Source of the DNA: Chondrinema litorale
GTDB lineage: Bacteria > Bacteroidota > Bacteroidia > Cytophagales > Flammeovirgaceae
Direction: 5' to 3'
Assembly (NCBI RefSeq): GCF_026250525.1
Contig: NZ_CP111043.1
Coordinates: 2,589,501 to 2,653,500 of the forward strand
DNA length: 64,000 nt
This document shows positions 26,954 through 35,876 of the stretch, piece by piece (position 1 is the stretch's first letter; each line of letters begins with the position of its first letter). The notes below the pieces were generated by a model, which worked only from the letters and a program-made list of their open reading frames with translations, was not told the origin of the DNA and made no database searches. The position numbers and the translations under genes were made by a program.

Positions 26954-28042
26954 TTACTTTTTTTTTAATAAAGATGCGAAGAGATTTTCAATTCCGGCTA
27001 GGGTATTATCTAAAGAAAAATTTTCACTGGCTGTTTTATAACCGTTTGTAATAAGTTTTTCTCTTAAAGCATCATCTTCAAATAGCTTTTCAATTTTCTC
27101 AGCAAGTTGTTTGGTATTGGCATTTTCGAATAACAAGCCATTTTCGCCATCTTTTACAAGATCTGGGTTTCCTGCTGCGTCTGTAGCAATTACTGGTACT
27201 TTTAAAAACATTGCTTCAAGTAGAGATTGAGATAAACCTTCAATCGTACTTGCTAACACTTTGATGTCAAAAAGCTTATAGAGATGTAAAATTTCGGGGC
27301 CAGATAATATTCCAGTAAAAAACACATCATGCTTTACAGGGTATTGATCTATAATACTATCCCAGTGAGGTTGTTTTTCAATTCCACCGAAAATAACTTT
27401 CACTTTAAAAGGAACATATTTAAGCGCTTCTATAATTTGCTCTTGCTCTTTTAGCCTAGAAATACATCCGATTACTTTATCGCCTGGTACTATACCATAT
27501 TCCTTTTTTAATGCCTCAATTTTTAGAGGGTCAAGGTTATCGTATTTTTCTTTAGGAGTACCATTATAAACTACAGCGATATGTTTATCTGGAATTCCGC
27601 CAGCCATTAGGCTTTTTTTAACCCCATCGCTTACTGCAATTACCTTGTCAGTACCTTTTACATAAACCAGATTCTGGAAAAACCCACCCATGCTTTTGGA
27701 TATTTGCCTACGGGTGTGGATTACTTTAACAGGTAATTGATACATCCATTTGGCAAAAACACTGGTATATCTATCGTAGCTTGATTGTGCATTAATAAAC
27801 TCTATATTCTCAGATTTTACCAATTGTTTAATTTGGTAAACATTATCAAAATCAAATCGACCACTAAAAGTCATAGGTACTCGAATTACACCAGTATCTT
27901 CTAATAGTTCAAATAATAGACTTTCTTTTCTTAGCCCTACAAATACTCTGTGCCCACGTGCTGCCAGACCTTTGGCAAGGTATGATATTGAATTTGTCGA
28001 CCCGGCAACGTCTCCCTGATAGGTTAAAATTAGTATGTTCAT
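26954..28042 (-). CDS. Glycosyltransferase family 4
   Basis: The 362-residue protein has the GT-B two-domain fold of family 4. The N-terminal half opens with ILILTYQGDVAGSTNSISYLAKGLAARGH, and the C-terminal half has IGCISRLKEQEQIIEAL and the E-x7-E region in ASTIEGLSQSLLEAMFLKVPVIATDAAGNPDLV. It transfers a sugar from an activated donor, probably to an envelope glycan, given the GT2 gene behind it. The MscS-type gene lies 60 bp upstream on the same strand; joint transcription is possible. Confidence 0.88.
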   Translation of the reverse strand: MNILILTYQGDVAGSTNSISYLAKGLAARGHRVFVGLRKESLLFELLEDTGVIRVPMTFSGRFDFDNVYQIKQLVKSENIEFINAQSSYDRYTSVFAKWMYQLPVKVIHTRRQISKSMGGFFQNLVYVKGTDKVIAVSDGVKKSLMAGGIPDKHIAVVYNGTPKEKYDNLDPLKIEALKKEYGIVPGDKVIGCISRLKEQEQIIEALKYVPFKVKVIFGGIEKQPHWDSIIDQYPVKHDVFFTGILSGPEILHLYKLFDIKVLASTIEGLSQSLLEAMFLKVPVIATDAAGNPDLVKDGENGLLFENANTKQLAEKIEKLFEDDALREKLITNGYKTASENFSLDNTLAGIENLFASLLKKK

Positions 28043-28102
28043 TTCTTAATTAAGTTCCTGCTAATTTAGTAGTATAATTTGAAAGCAAACAATTCACCTT
28101 TT

Positions 28103-29752
28103 TTAATTTTTTGCTTGCTTACCTTCCTGCAGGTATTTTAGCTTAGCCATAAAGGCGTTTTTCGAAATATCGTAGTCAGGTGTTAGTGATTTTTTTTCGG
28201 GGAATGTTTCCACATGTAGTGTAGAAGTTGGAAACGCAAATCGCACTTCTAATTTATTTGCCAGGTGAATAATATCTATCATAATTTCCCCACGTGCTTT
28301 CAGCTCTCCACTCCAATCGGGTACGCTAAAGAATATATAAAATAAAATATCTAGAGAAGAAGCTCCAAAATTATTCATATGTATTTCGTAATAATCTTTT
28401 CTAGTATCTGGATGATTTTTTACAATTTGCTTTAATCCCTCAATAAAAGCTTCTATCAATTCGGGAGGTGTGTCGTAAGTAATAGCAATATTAGTTTTGA
28501 ACCTCCTATAAATACGCATTCCCATATTGTCGATAGTCATATCTGCTATGTTTCCATTGGGAATAGACACAACAGAATTATGAAAAGTTCTAACTCGGGT
28601 AGATCTAAAACCAACTTCTTCCACTGTTCCATCCACTCCATCTGTTACAATCCAGTCGCCAACAGTAAAAGGTCTATCAACAAATATCATTAGTGAGCCA
28701 AAAAGGTTTTTAAGTGTATCTTGTGCGGCTAACGCAAATGCCAAACCTCCAATTGAAATTCCGGCTAGTAAACCAGTAATGTCAAACTCTAGGTTTTGGA
28801 GGATGAAAATAACTCCACCTATAATCACAAAAATTTTGAGCGACTTTCTTAATAAAGGAATTAACTGGTCGTCTAAAGTAGTTTCTGTTTTTGAAGTGAT
28901 TTTTTCAAGGTAATAGCAAAGCACATTAATCATTTTATAAATGACCATTACCACAAAAAATGGAAGTAGTGCATTTAGTATTTTAATAATGTACTGAGAT
29001 ATAAATATTGGGAATTGTAATACAGGAAAGGTTATAGCTGCAAACCAACATATTACCAATAAACTGATTGGTTTAGCTACTGGCACAATGTAATTCCCTG
29101 CAATAGTATCTTTTCTAAACCTCTCTAAAAGTCTAACTAAAACTTTTTCGATAAAGAAAGTAAATATTTTATGAGCAACAAAACATATGAAGATTAGTAA
29201 AAGAAGCCCAATGTGCTGCCAAACGTAGAGTCCAATATATTTTTTACCTGCAACTTTGCCTCCGTCAGAAATAAAATGAACTAGATCTAATAGCTCACTG
29301 GTACCAAATGGGTATACATCTTTATGGATAGCATCAATCTGTTTTACAGTATTTGCAGAATAAAGCCATTTATTTCCCACTTTTTCTAAATAAATACTGG
29401 GTAAACTGGAAACTACCACATATTTATTTTGGTTGTTTCTTAGGGAATCTGTGTAATTTGGATCTTGGGGAATTATTTCAGGATCAATATAATTACCTGT
29501 TCCATCATAGATCTGCTTAAGCTTAACTGCCAGTTTTACCTTTTGATCTTCAGAAAGATTTTCAGCATTTAATGATTGAGCTGCAATTTTAGGGTAGTAA
29601 CTATCTTCTTGCAAATACTGCAAATGCGTTACAACAGTATTGTAAGGCGTAGATAAATTGGCACTTGGCGTATCTTTCTCATTTGTTTGTGCAAAACAAT
29701 TGGAATAAAGAAAGATGAAAAAAAATAATATGCTGGTCTGTGTTTTATACAT
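28103..29752 (-). CDS. MscS-family mechanosensitive channel
   Basis: The 549-residue protein has a signal peptide ending at CFAQT, an extracytoplasmic domain of about 160 residues, then five membrane helices between about residues 180 and 345. The pore helix reads GISIGGLAFALAAQDTLKNLFGSLMIFVDRPFTVGDWI, the MscS TM3/beta-domain junction. VDGTVEEVGFRSTRVRTF and SIPNGNIADMTIDN follow and form the beta domain. The cytosolic vestibule occupies the C-terminus. It releases solutes on membrane tension during hypo-osmotic shock. Confidence 0.92.
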   Translation of the reverse strand: MYKTQTSILFFFIFLYSNCFAQTNEKDTPSANLSTPYNTVVTHLQYLQEDSYYPKIAAQSLNAENLSEDQKVKLAVKLKQIYDGTGNYIDPEIIPQDPNYTDSLRNNQNKYVVVSSLPSIYLEKVGNKWLYSANTVKQIDAIHKDVYPFGTSELLDLVHFISDGGKVAGKKYIGLYVWQHIGLLLLIFICFVAHKIFTFFIEKVLVRLLERFRKDTIAGNYIVPVAKPISLLVICWFAAITFPVLQFPIFISQYIIKILNALLPFFVVMVIYKMINVLCYYLEKITSKTETTLDDQLIPLLRKSLKIFVIIGGVIFILQNLEFDITGLLAGISIGGLAFALAAQDTLKNLFGSLMIFVDRPFTVGDWIVTDGVDGTVEEVGFRSTRVRTFHNSVVSIPNGNIADMTIDNMGMRIYRRFKTNIAITYDTPPELIEAFIEGLKQIVKNHPDTRKDYYEIHMNNFGASSLDILFYIFFSVPDWSGELKARGEIMIDIIHLANKLEVRFAFPTSTLHVETFPEKKSLTPDYDISKNAFMAKLKYLQEGKQAKN

Positions 29753-29911
29753 TTTTACTATAGAATAATTAGTGCAAAAGTAATTAGACTTTTTATAAAT
29801 AAGGTTTTCTGCGATAAGTCATGAAAAAAAACTGATAGAAATCATAAGCCGAATAAATGCATAGTTAGTACTTTTGCTTTTATATGACTTTTCATTTGGA
29901 ATTTCATTGGC

Positions 29912-29919
29912 TAAATTTG
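29912..29919 (+). promoter_or_regulatory. Candidate -7 element for hemA
   Basis: TAAATTTG matches TAnnTTTG, 20 bp upstream of the ATG. The expected -33 position holds TTTT rather than TTTG, so the element is a moderate candidate. Confidence 0.45.
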
Positions 29920-29938
29920 CGGCAACCAATCTCAAAAC

Positions 29939-31216
29939 ATGATGCAATCTCAGTTTAAGGCAATTTCTATATCTTACAAAAATGCACCACTAAGTATTAG
30001 AGAACAAATCTCACTAGATGAGAAAGAGTGTGGTAGCTTAATGAGGAAGATTCTGGAAATCACATCAGTTTCGGAGGCCTTGGTATTATCAACCTGTAAT
30101 AGAACAGAAGTATACTACTCCTCTCAAGAAGATCAATCTAAAACACTCATTCAATTACTTTGTGTAGAAAGAGGTATTGCAAACTCTGATGAAATAATCC
30201 CTTACTTTCAAGTGGTTAATGATCAGAATGAGGCTGCGATTCATTTGTTTAATGTATCGATTGGTTTAGAATCTCAAGTAGTTGGCGATTTACAAATTAC
30301 AAATCAGGTTAAAAGAGCCTATCAGTTATCTGCAGATTTGCAGGCAGCTGGCCCTTTTTTACACCGTTTAATGCACACCATTTTCTTTACTAATAAGAAA
30401 GTTGTACAAGAAACCGCTTTTAGAGATGGAGCCGCATCAGTTTCTTATGCAGCAGTAGAATTGGTAGAAGAGCTTACTTTTGATAAAGCAGATCCTAAAG
30501 TTTTGGTGGTAGGTGTTGGTGAGATTGGTTCTGATGTAGTGAGAAACTTACAGAATACGCACATTAAAGATGTAACTATTGTAAACAGAACAATTTCTAA
30601 AGCAGTAACATTAGCACAAGAGTGTGATTATAAAGTTGCTCCTTTTGAGAACTTATGGGAAGAAGCAGAAAAGGCTGATGTAATTATTAGTTCTGTTGCT
30701 GGCCACGAGCCATTCTTTACTAAAGAGAGAGTTACAAATTTAAATCTACTTACCTACAAAATATTTATTGATCTTTCTGTACCTAGAAGTGTAGAAAAAA
30801 ATGTTGAGGAAATTCCAGGTGCAATTGTTCATAATGTAGATGATATTAACAATCGTGCTTCTCAGGCATTAGAAAGGAGAAAGGCTTCAATTCCATTAGT
30901 TAGAGAAATTATTGCTCAATCTGTAGAAGAGTTTAATGAGTGGTCTAAAGAAATGATCTTTTCTCCAACTATTCAAAAGCTGAAAAATGCACTTGAGCAA
31001 ATCAGACAGGAAGAGTTGAGTCGCTACATGAAACAGCTCAATGAAAAAGAGACTGAGAAAGTAGAGATGATCACCAGAAATATGATGAATAAAATCATAA
31101 AATTACCGGTGTTACAGTTAAAAGCTGCTTGTAAAAGAGGCGAGGCTGAAACTCTTGTAGATCTTCTTAATGATTTATTTAACCTAGAGGCTAACGCGGA
31201 GCAAGCTGAGAAATAA
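29939..31216 (+). CDS. hemA: Glutamyl-tRNA reductase
   Basis: The 425-residue enzyme reduces glutamyl-tRNA(Glu) to glutamate-1-semialdehyde with NADPH, the first committed step of C5-pathway heme synthesis. The catalytic cysteine is Cys53 in STCNRTEVYY. SQVVGDLQITNQVKRAY is the conserved central block, and GVGEIGSDV near 190 starts the NADPH domain. The C-terminal helical dimerisation domain contains IPLVREIIAQSVEEFNEW. Two adjacent ATGs at 29939 and 29942 could both serve as the start. No other heme genes are adjacent. Confidence 0.95.
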   Translation: MMQSQFKAISISYKNAPLSIREQISLDEKECGSLMRKILEITSVSEALVLSTCNRTEVYYSSQEDQSKTLIQLLCVERGIANSDEIIPYFQVVNDQNEAAIHLFNVSIGLESQVVGDLQITNQVKRAYQLSADLQAAGPFLHRLMHTIFFTNKKVVQETAFRDGAASVSYAAVELVEELTFDKADPKVLVVGVGEIGSDVVRNLQNTHIKDVTIVNRTISKAVTLAQECDYKVAPFENLWEEAEKADVIISSVAGHEPFFTKERVTNLNLLTYKIFIDLSVPRSVEKNVEEIPGAIVHNVDDINNRASQALERRKASIPLVREIIAQSVEEFNEWSKEMIFSPTIQKLKNALEQIRQEELSRYMKQLNEKETEKVEMITRNMMNKIIKLPVLQLKAACKRGEAETLVDLLNDLFNLEANAEQAEK

Positions 31217-31220
31217 GTAT

Positions 31221-32366
31221 TTAGTCAATAAATACTTTCTTAACATAAGGATTCTTTTTGCCTCCTTTCCATATATATCCATCAATGATATAGTGAGAAA
31301 CCTGTGGTATTGAAAGCATTGCTAAGGCAAAAGCTTGAAAAAATACAGTGGTTGCGGCATTAAATGGATAGGCAAATAGGTTTTCGAATAGCGGTTGTTT
31401 TTCTCTATATAGAAACATATCCCACATATATTCTTCTCCGAAAGCAAGTAGTAAGATCAGTGAAAGCATAAAAGCAATACTCAATCCTCCCTTTACTAGA
31501 TTCTTTCTTGTAGTGGCTTTACTTTTAATTTTCTTTTTCTTCTCTACATAATATAGAATTAGCACTATATAAGGTATTCCATGAGCAACTACATTGGTTA
31601 ATGAAAATACAATGTCTGAATTAAAATAGACAATACCCAAATACCAGTTTCCGGCAGTGGTAAGCACCCATAAAACTTTTCCTGTGGCTATTTTGCGAAA
31701 TTGCTTTTTAGAAAGTAGAATTTCCTCAGTTAACCAAGCAGCAATAATTAGCCAGTAAAATATATTGGCAAACTGTAGTACTCCTTGCAAAACAGGTTCA
31801 ATGTTTTGTAAATGCTGAGTTAGTGTGCCTCCAATATTGAAAAAATCTTCTTTTACAAACCAGTTAAAAGCCCTATTTCCGCTTAAATGCCAGTATATAA
31901 CAGGATAGATCATTGAGAAATAAATGATCCATTTATCATTAAAAATCTTATGTAATTTTTTGCCAAACTTTGCATTATAAAGCGCTAAAAATCCGTACTG
32001 CTGCTTTATAAAATGATATAATGCTAAATAAGCTAGTACACGCCAGTACCATAAATGAGAGGTAAATGCCAGCAAAAATAGACAGATAAAACTGACGAGC
32101 GGTGTGTAGATGAGTAGATTTTTGTGGTTATTAAACTCCTCTTTGTCAAGATAAGTTCTAAAAATAGTGCTCCATACATGGCTGACATCAATACCTAGAA
32201 TGAATACAGCCCAAAACCACAAAGGTAAATCTTTATTTAAAACAGATTCAGGTAAACTAAAACATATAATCCAGCAGACCCAAACCGGCAACATTAAAAT
32301 AAATAGATCGGTGTTTCGGGAAAAAAGCCAAGTTTTATTGCTTATTATCTCTGCTTGCTTATTCAT
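31221..32366 (-). CDS. Polytopic membrane protein with histidine motifs, function unknown
   Basis: This 381-residue protein has about eight to nine hydrophobic helices. Conserved-looking histidine blocks sit at helix edges: DVSHVWSTIFRTY near residue 66, YHFIKQQYGF near 117, NVVAHGIPY near 265 and PQVSHYIIDGYIWK near 360. Such a set can form a metal or heme site inside the membrane, but no named family was recognised with confidence. It ends 4 bp from the stop of hemA and reads toward it. It may be cotranscribed with the small membrane protein at 32406-32594, 39 bp upstream. Confidence 0.7.
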   Translation of the reverse strand: MNKQAEIISNKTWLFSRNTDLFILMLPVWVCWIICFSLPESVLNKDLPLWFWAVFILGIDVSHVWSTIFRTYLDKEEFNNHKNLLIYTPLVSFICLFLLAFTSHLWYWRVLAYLALYHFIKQQYGFLALYNAKFGKKLHKIFNDKWIIYFSMIYPVIYWHLSGNRAFNWFVKEDFFNIGGTLTQHLQNIEPVLQGVLQFANIFYWLIIAAWLTEEILLSKKQFRKIATGKVLWVLTTAGNWYLGIVYFNSDIVFSLTNVVAHGIPYIVLILYYVEKKKKIKSKATTRKNLVKGGLSIAFMLSLILLLAFGEEYMWDMFLYREKQPLFENLFAYPFNAATTVFFQAFALAMLSIPQVSHYIIDGYIWKGGKKNPYVKKVFID

Positions 32367-32405
32367 ACACTAAATTTAGTGCTTATGATTAGTTTACAGA
32401 AAAAA

Positions 32406-32594
32406 TTAACGGATAAAAAATAAATAACTAACTAAAGCAATAGCTCCGATTGGCAAAGCAGCAACGAAAAACCAACTTGCCCATAACATCCATTTATTAT
32501 CAGCAATTTCTGATCGCCGAATAATGTGTTGATTGATTGAATTCGATTCTTCTGAATAATTAAACCCAGAATTTTGATCTCTTAGCGTGGTCAT
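32406..32594 (-). CDS. Small single-pass membrane protein
   Basis: The 62-residue product has a polar N-terminus of about 35 residues and one hydrophobic helix (MLWASWFFVAALPIGAIALVSYLFF) at residues 36-60. Its real status rests on a clean ATG, codon use like its neighbours, and codirectional placement just upstream of the larger membrane protein. No homologue was recognised. Confidence 0.55.
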   Translation of the reverse strand: MTTLRDQNSGFNYSEESNSINQHIIRRSEIADNKWMLWASWFFVAALPIGAIALVSYLFFIR

Positions 32595-32816
32595 AATCTA
32601 ATTAAAAAAATTAAGGTATATAATGTATAACAGTATTCTAAAAACAAAAGTTGATAGTTTGTGATTAATGCCAAGAAGTTATAAGATAGTGAAGTCTAGT
32701 AAAATTTCAGAAGATGTGATAGTTTTGACCTGAGAAAAGATAATTTTGCTAGAAGATAGTTATTATCTGTATTTAAGATTGTTAACAATATTACAAATAT
32801 AATTCCATCTATAAAA

Positions 32817-34571
32817 ATGCTGAGAACAAATACATGTGGTGAGCTGAGAATTTCCGATGTAGGAAAAAAGGTTAAATTAAACGGTTGGGTACAGCGAGTT
32901 AGAGATAAAGGCGCGCTGGTTTGGATAGACTTAAGAGACCGTTATGGTATAACTCAGATATTCGGTGAAGAAGGAGTTACCGATAAGGAGTTGCTTAACC
33001 AGATGAAAGAGCTTGGGAGAGAATTTGTAATAAGTGTAGAAGGAGAAGTTGCAGAACGATTCTCAAAAAATGATAAAATTCCTACTGGAGATATCGAATT
33101 GAAAATAGAGAAACTAGAAGTGCTAAACGAATCTAAAGTTCCTCCATTTAAAATAGAAAACGAAACTGATGGTGGAGAAGACCTCAGAATGAAATATCGC
33201 TACCTAGATCTTAGAAGAGATGTTGTAAGAAGCAGTTTGCAAATAAGACACAGAATGGCGAAATCTGTGAGAGATTATTTAGATCATCAGGAATTTATCG
33301 AGGTAGAAACTCCTGTGTTGATAAAATCTACACCAGAAGGTGCTAGAGACTTTCTTGTTCCTTCTAGAATGAATCCAGGTGAGTTTTATGCTTTGCCGCA
33401 ATCTCCCCAAACATTTAAGCAAATTTTGATGGTAGCTGGTTTCGACCGTTATTTTCAATTGGTTAAATGTTTTAGAGACGAAGATTTAAGAGCAGACCGC
33501 CAACCAGAGTTTACTCAAATAGACTGCGAAATGTCTTTTGTTGAAAGAGAAGATATTTTACAAACATTTGAAGGCTTAGCTAAATACTTATTCAAGGAAG
33601 TTAAAGGTATTGAGGTTGAGGATTTCCCAAGAATGGAATATGCTGATGCGATGAGCCTTTATGGTTCTGATAAACCAGATATTCGTTTTGAAATGACTTT
33701 TAAAGACCTTAATGAAGTAGCAAAAGGTAAAGGCTTTAAAGTCTTTGATGATTCTGAAGCTGTTTTGGGGATATGTGTAAAAGGTTGTGCAGAATATACA
33801 AGAAAGCAATTAGACGAAATTACTAATTGGGTTAAAAGACCTCAGATAGGAGCAAAAGGGCTTGTTTATGTAAAATGCAATGCCGATGGAAGCTACAAAT
33901 CATCAGTTGATAAATTCTTTAATCAGGATGATTTAAAAGCTTGGGCTGAGGTTTCAGGTGCAGAAGCTAACGATTTGCTTTTAGTACTTTCTGGTGATTT
34001 AAAGAAAACCAGAAAAGCACTGGGCGAATTGAGACTAGAGATGGGTTCAAGACTTGGTTTGAGAGATAAGAATGTATTTAAACCATTGTGGGTTGTGAAC
34101 TTTCCATTGTTGGAGTGGGACGAAGAGTCTGAAAGATTCCATGCAATGCACCATCCATTTACCTCGCCAATTCCGGAAGACCTTAAAAAATTGGAAACAG
34201 AGCCAGGAGAAGTAAGAGCGAATGCTTATGACATGGTTATCAATGGTGTTGAAATCGGAGGTGGTTCTATTAGAATTCATAACAGAGATGTACAGTCTCG
34301 TATGTTTGATGCATTAGGTTTCACTAAAGAAGAAGCTCAAGCACAGTTTGGATTCTTACTAGAAGCTTTTGAATACGGTGCTCCGCCACATGGTGGTATT
34401 GCATTTGGTTTCGACCGTTTATGTTCTTTATTCGGTGGTTCAGATTCAATCAGAGACTTTATCGCATTCCCGAAAAATACTTCAGGAAGAGATGTTATGA
34501 TTGATTCTCCTTCGCCAGCATCTTTAGAACAACTTAAAGAGTTAGGTATAAAATTGTTCGAAGAGAAATAA
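32817..34571 (+). CDS. aspS: Aspartyl-tRNA synthetase
   Basis: This 584-residue class II synthetase attaches aspartate to tRNA(Asp). The N-terminal OB-fold anticodon-binding domain occupies residues 1-110 ([18 protein letters not shown]). Class II motif 1 is near 150, motif 2 contains [20 protein letters not shown] near 220, and motif 3 is [16 protein letters not shown] near 530. The bacterial GAD insertion domain lies in between, which fits the length. The ATG at 32817 opens directly on the conserved [10 protein letters not shown]-terminus. The 36-bp palindromic terminator follows. Confidence 0.96.
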   Translation: MLRTNTCGELRISDVGKKVKLNGWVQRVRDKGALVWIDLRDRYGITQIFGEEGVTDKELLNQMKELGREFVISVEGEVAERFSKNDKIPTGDIELKIEKLEVLNESKVPPFKIENETDGGEDLRMKYRYLDLRRDVVRSSLQIRHRMAKSVRDYLDHQEFIEVETPVLIKSTPEGARDFLVPSRMNPGEFYALPQSPQTFKQILMVAGFDRYFQLVKCFRDEDLRADRQPEFTQIDCEMSFVEREDILQTFEGLAKYLFKEVKGIEVEDFPRMEYADAMSLYGSDKPDIRFEMTFKDLNEVAKGKGFKVFDDSEAVLGICVKGCAEYTRKQLDEITNWVKRPQIGAKGLVYVKCNADGSYKSSVDKFFNQDDLKAWAEVSGAEANDLLLVLSGDLKKTRKALGELRLEMGSRLGLRDKNVFKPLWVVNFPLLEWDEESERFHAMHHPFTSPIPEDLKKLETEPGEVRANAYDMVINGVEIGGGSIRIHNRDVQSRMFDALGFTKEEAQAQFGFLLEAFEYGAPPHGGIAFGFDRLCSLFGGSDSIRDFIAFPKNTSGRDVMIDSPSPASLEQLKELGIKLFEEK

Positions 34572-34592
34572 GAGAATAATATTAGAGTAAAC

Positions 34593-34628
34593 AAAAAAGG
34601 CTCAGATTCTAGAATCTGAGCCTTTTTT
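34593..34628. terminator. Bidirectional terminator (perfect 36-bp palindrome)
   Basis: Arms 34593-34610 and 34611-34628 are exact reverse complements with six A/T at the outer ends, giving a T run in either direction. It lies between convergent aspS and the MORN protein gene. Confidence 0.87.
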
Positions 34629-34642
34629 GTTTTAATAATTTA

Positions 34643-35683
34643 TTATTTGCCATTCTCAGGGCATTTGCCTTTTTTCCAGTTAGAAACTCCATCTTCTGCT
34701 GCTTTATAAGGGTTTTTATAGGTTTTACCATTACAACCACATACAAAATCTGTTTCACTAGAATTAAAAATTTTAACTTTCTGCTGTTCTTGCTCGCATG
34801 GTAATTCAGCGTTCAATTGTTCTATATCGTAGGTAGCAAAAAGTGCTTCTTGAGTTCTAGTACATTTACTGGTAATAAAATATCCAGATACTTCAGACGA
34901 AGCATAAACCAAATATGACTCACCTTCGAAAAACATCATATCGCAAGAAGTGTAAGCAGTTGCAACCACTACTGTTCTACCAAAGCCAAATTCGCCTTTC
35001 CAGTGTTGCTCAATTTCAAAAAATACTTCTTCAAAATCACCATTTTCGCTTGGGTATACACTGGTTACTTTCCCTACAAATACAGCTTCTGATGAATTGT
35101 ATGCTTCGATTGGTGTTTGTTCTAGCTCTTTGCAGTCGCATGGAACGTACTCATTATTTTTAAAAGTACCCTGTTCAACTTTTCCGTCGTAATACATCAG
35201 AATGCCTTTGCCATTCATCATATCGTCTTTCCATTCTCCAATGTATTGTGTGCCAGATGCCCAAACATGTTTTCCTTGGCCGTTACTTTTGCTATTTTTA
35301 AAGTGGCCTTCGTGCGAACTACCATCTGACAGCTTTAAGATGCCAAAGCCATGGTATTTATCATTTTTAAATTCGCCTGTATAATAAGTACCATCTGGAA
35401 ATGTGAGTGTACCTCTGCCGCTTTTTTCGCCATTTTCCCAGTATCCATCATATTTATAGCCTTGATAAGTAAAAATACCTTTGCCATTCATTGTGCCGTA
35501 TTTCCACATGCCTGTGTATTTACTGCCATCTGGCCAAATGCAAGTGCCTCTTCCATGTCTTTGCCCTTTGCGAAATTTCCCATCATACTTACCTTGTTCA
35601 GGTATTTTTTTTTGAGTATCCTGAGCAAGAGAAATTTGAGCTAATAGTGTAATTGTGAGTAATAGTGTCCAGAATTTAAGCAT
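34643..35683 (-). CDS. Exported MORN-repeat protein with NTR/TIMP-like and Kazal-like C-terminus
   Basis: The 346-residue protein has a signal peptide ending near SLAQD. Residues about 30-178 are six to seven MORN repeats of about 23 residues (GxYxGxWKxGxxxGxG pattern). Residues about 180-290 begin with VPCDCKEL and continue with VFVGKVTSVYP, HWKGEFGFGRTVVV and GESYLVYASSE, which resembles the netrin/TIMP-like OB fold. The last 40 residues, VCGCNGKTYKNPYKAAEDGVS..KKGKC, resemble a Kazal-type protease inhibitor. The eight or so cysteines outside the MORN part suggest disulfides in the periplasm or outside the cell. MORN repeats may contact lipids or glycans; the inhibitor role is inferred. Confidence 0.8.
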   Translation of the reverse strand: MLKFWTLLLTITLLAQISLAQDTQKKIPEQGKYDGKFRKGQRHGRGTCIWPDGSKYTGMWKYGTMNGKGIFTYQGYKYDGYWENGEKSGRGTLTFPDGTYYTGEFKNDKYHGFGILKLSDGSSHEGHFKNSKSNGQGKHVWASGTQYIGEWKDDMMNGKGILMYYDGKVEQGTFKNNEYVPCDCKELEQTPIEAYNSSEAVFVGKVTSVYPSENGDFEEVFFEIEQHWKGEFGFGRTVVVATAYTSCDMMFFEGESYLVYASSEVSGYFITSKCTRTQEALFATYDIEQLNAELPCEQEQQKVKIFNSSETDFVCGCNGKTYKNPYKAAEDGVSNWKKGKCPENGK

Positions 35684-35876
35684 GATAATTTGTTATATAG
35701 TTTCACTAAATTACTAAATCGTGTTTACACAACAATACATTGATTCTGCAATTCAGTTCCCTTATTCTACATTTCGATACAAATCAATTTTACTATAATT
35801 AAATAGTATGCATAATTGTAAGGTAATTAATTTTTAAGTAATAACAATTTTAGTAATAAGCGGAGCTAAAACCGAT

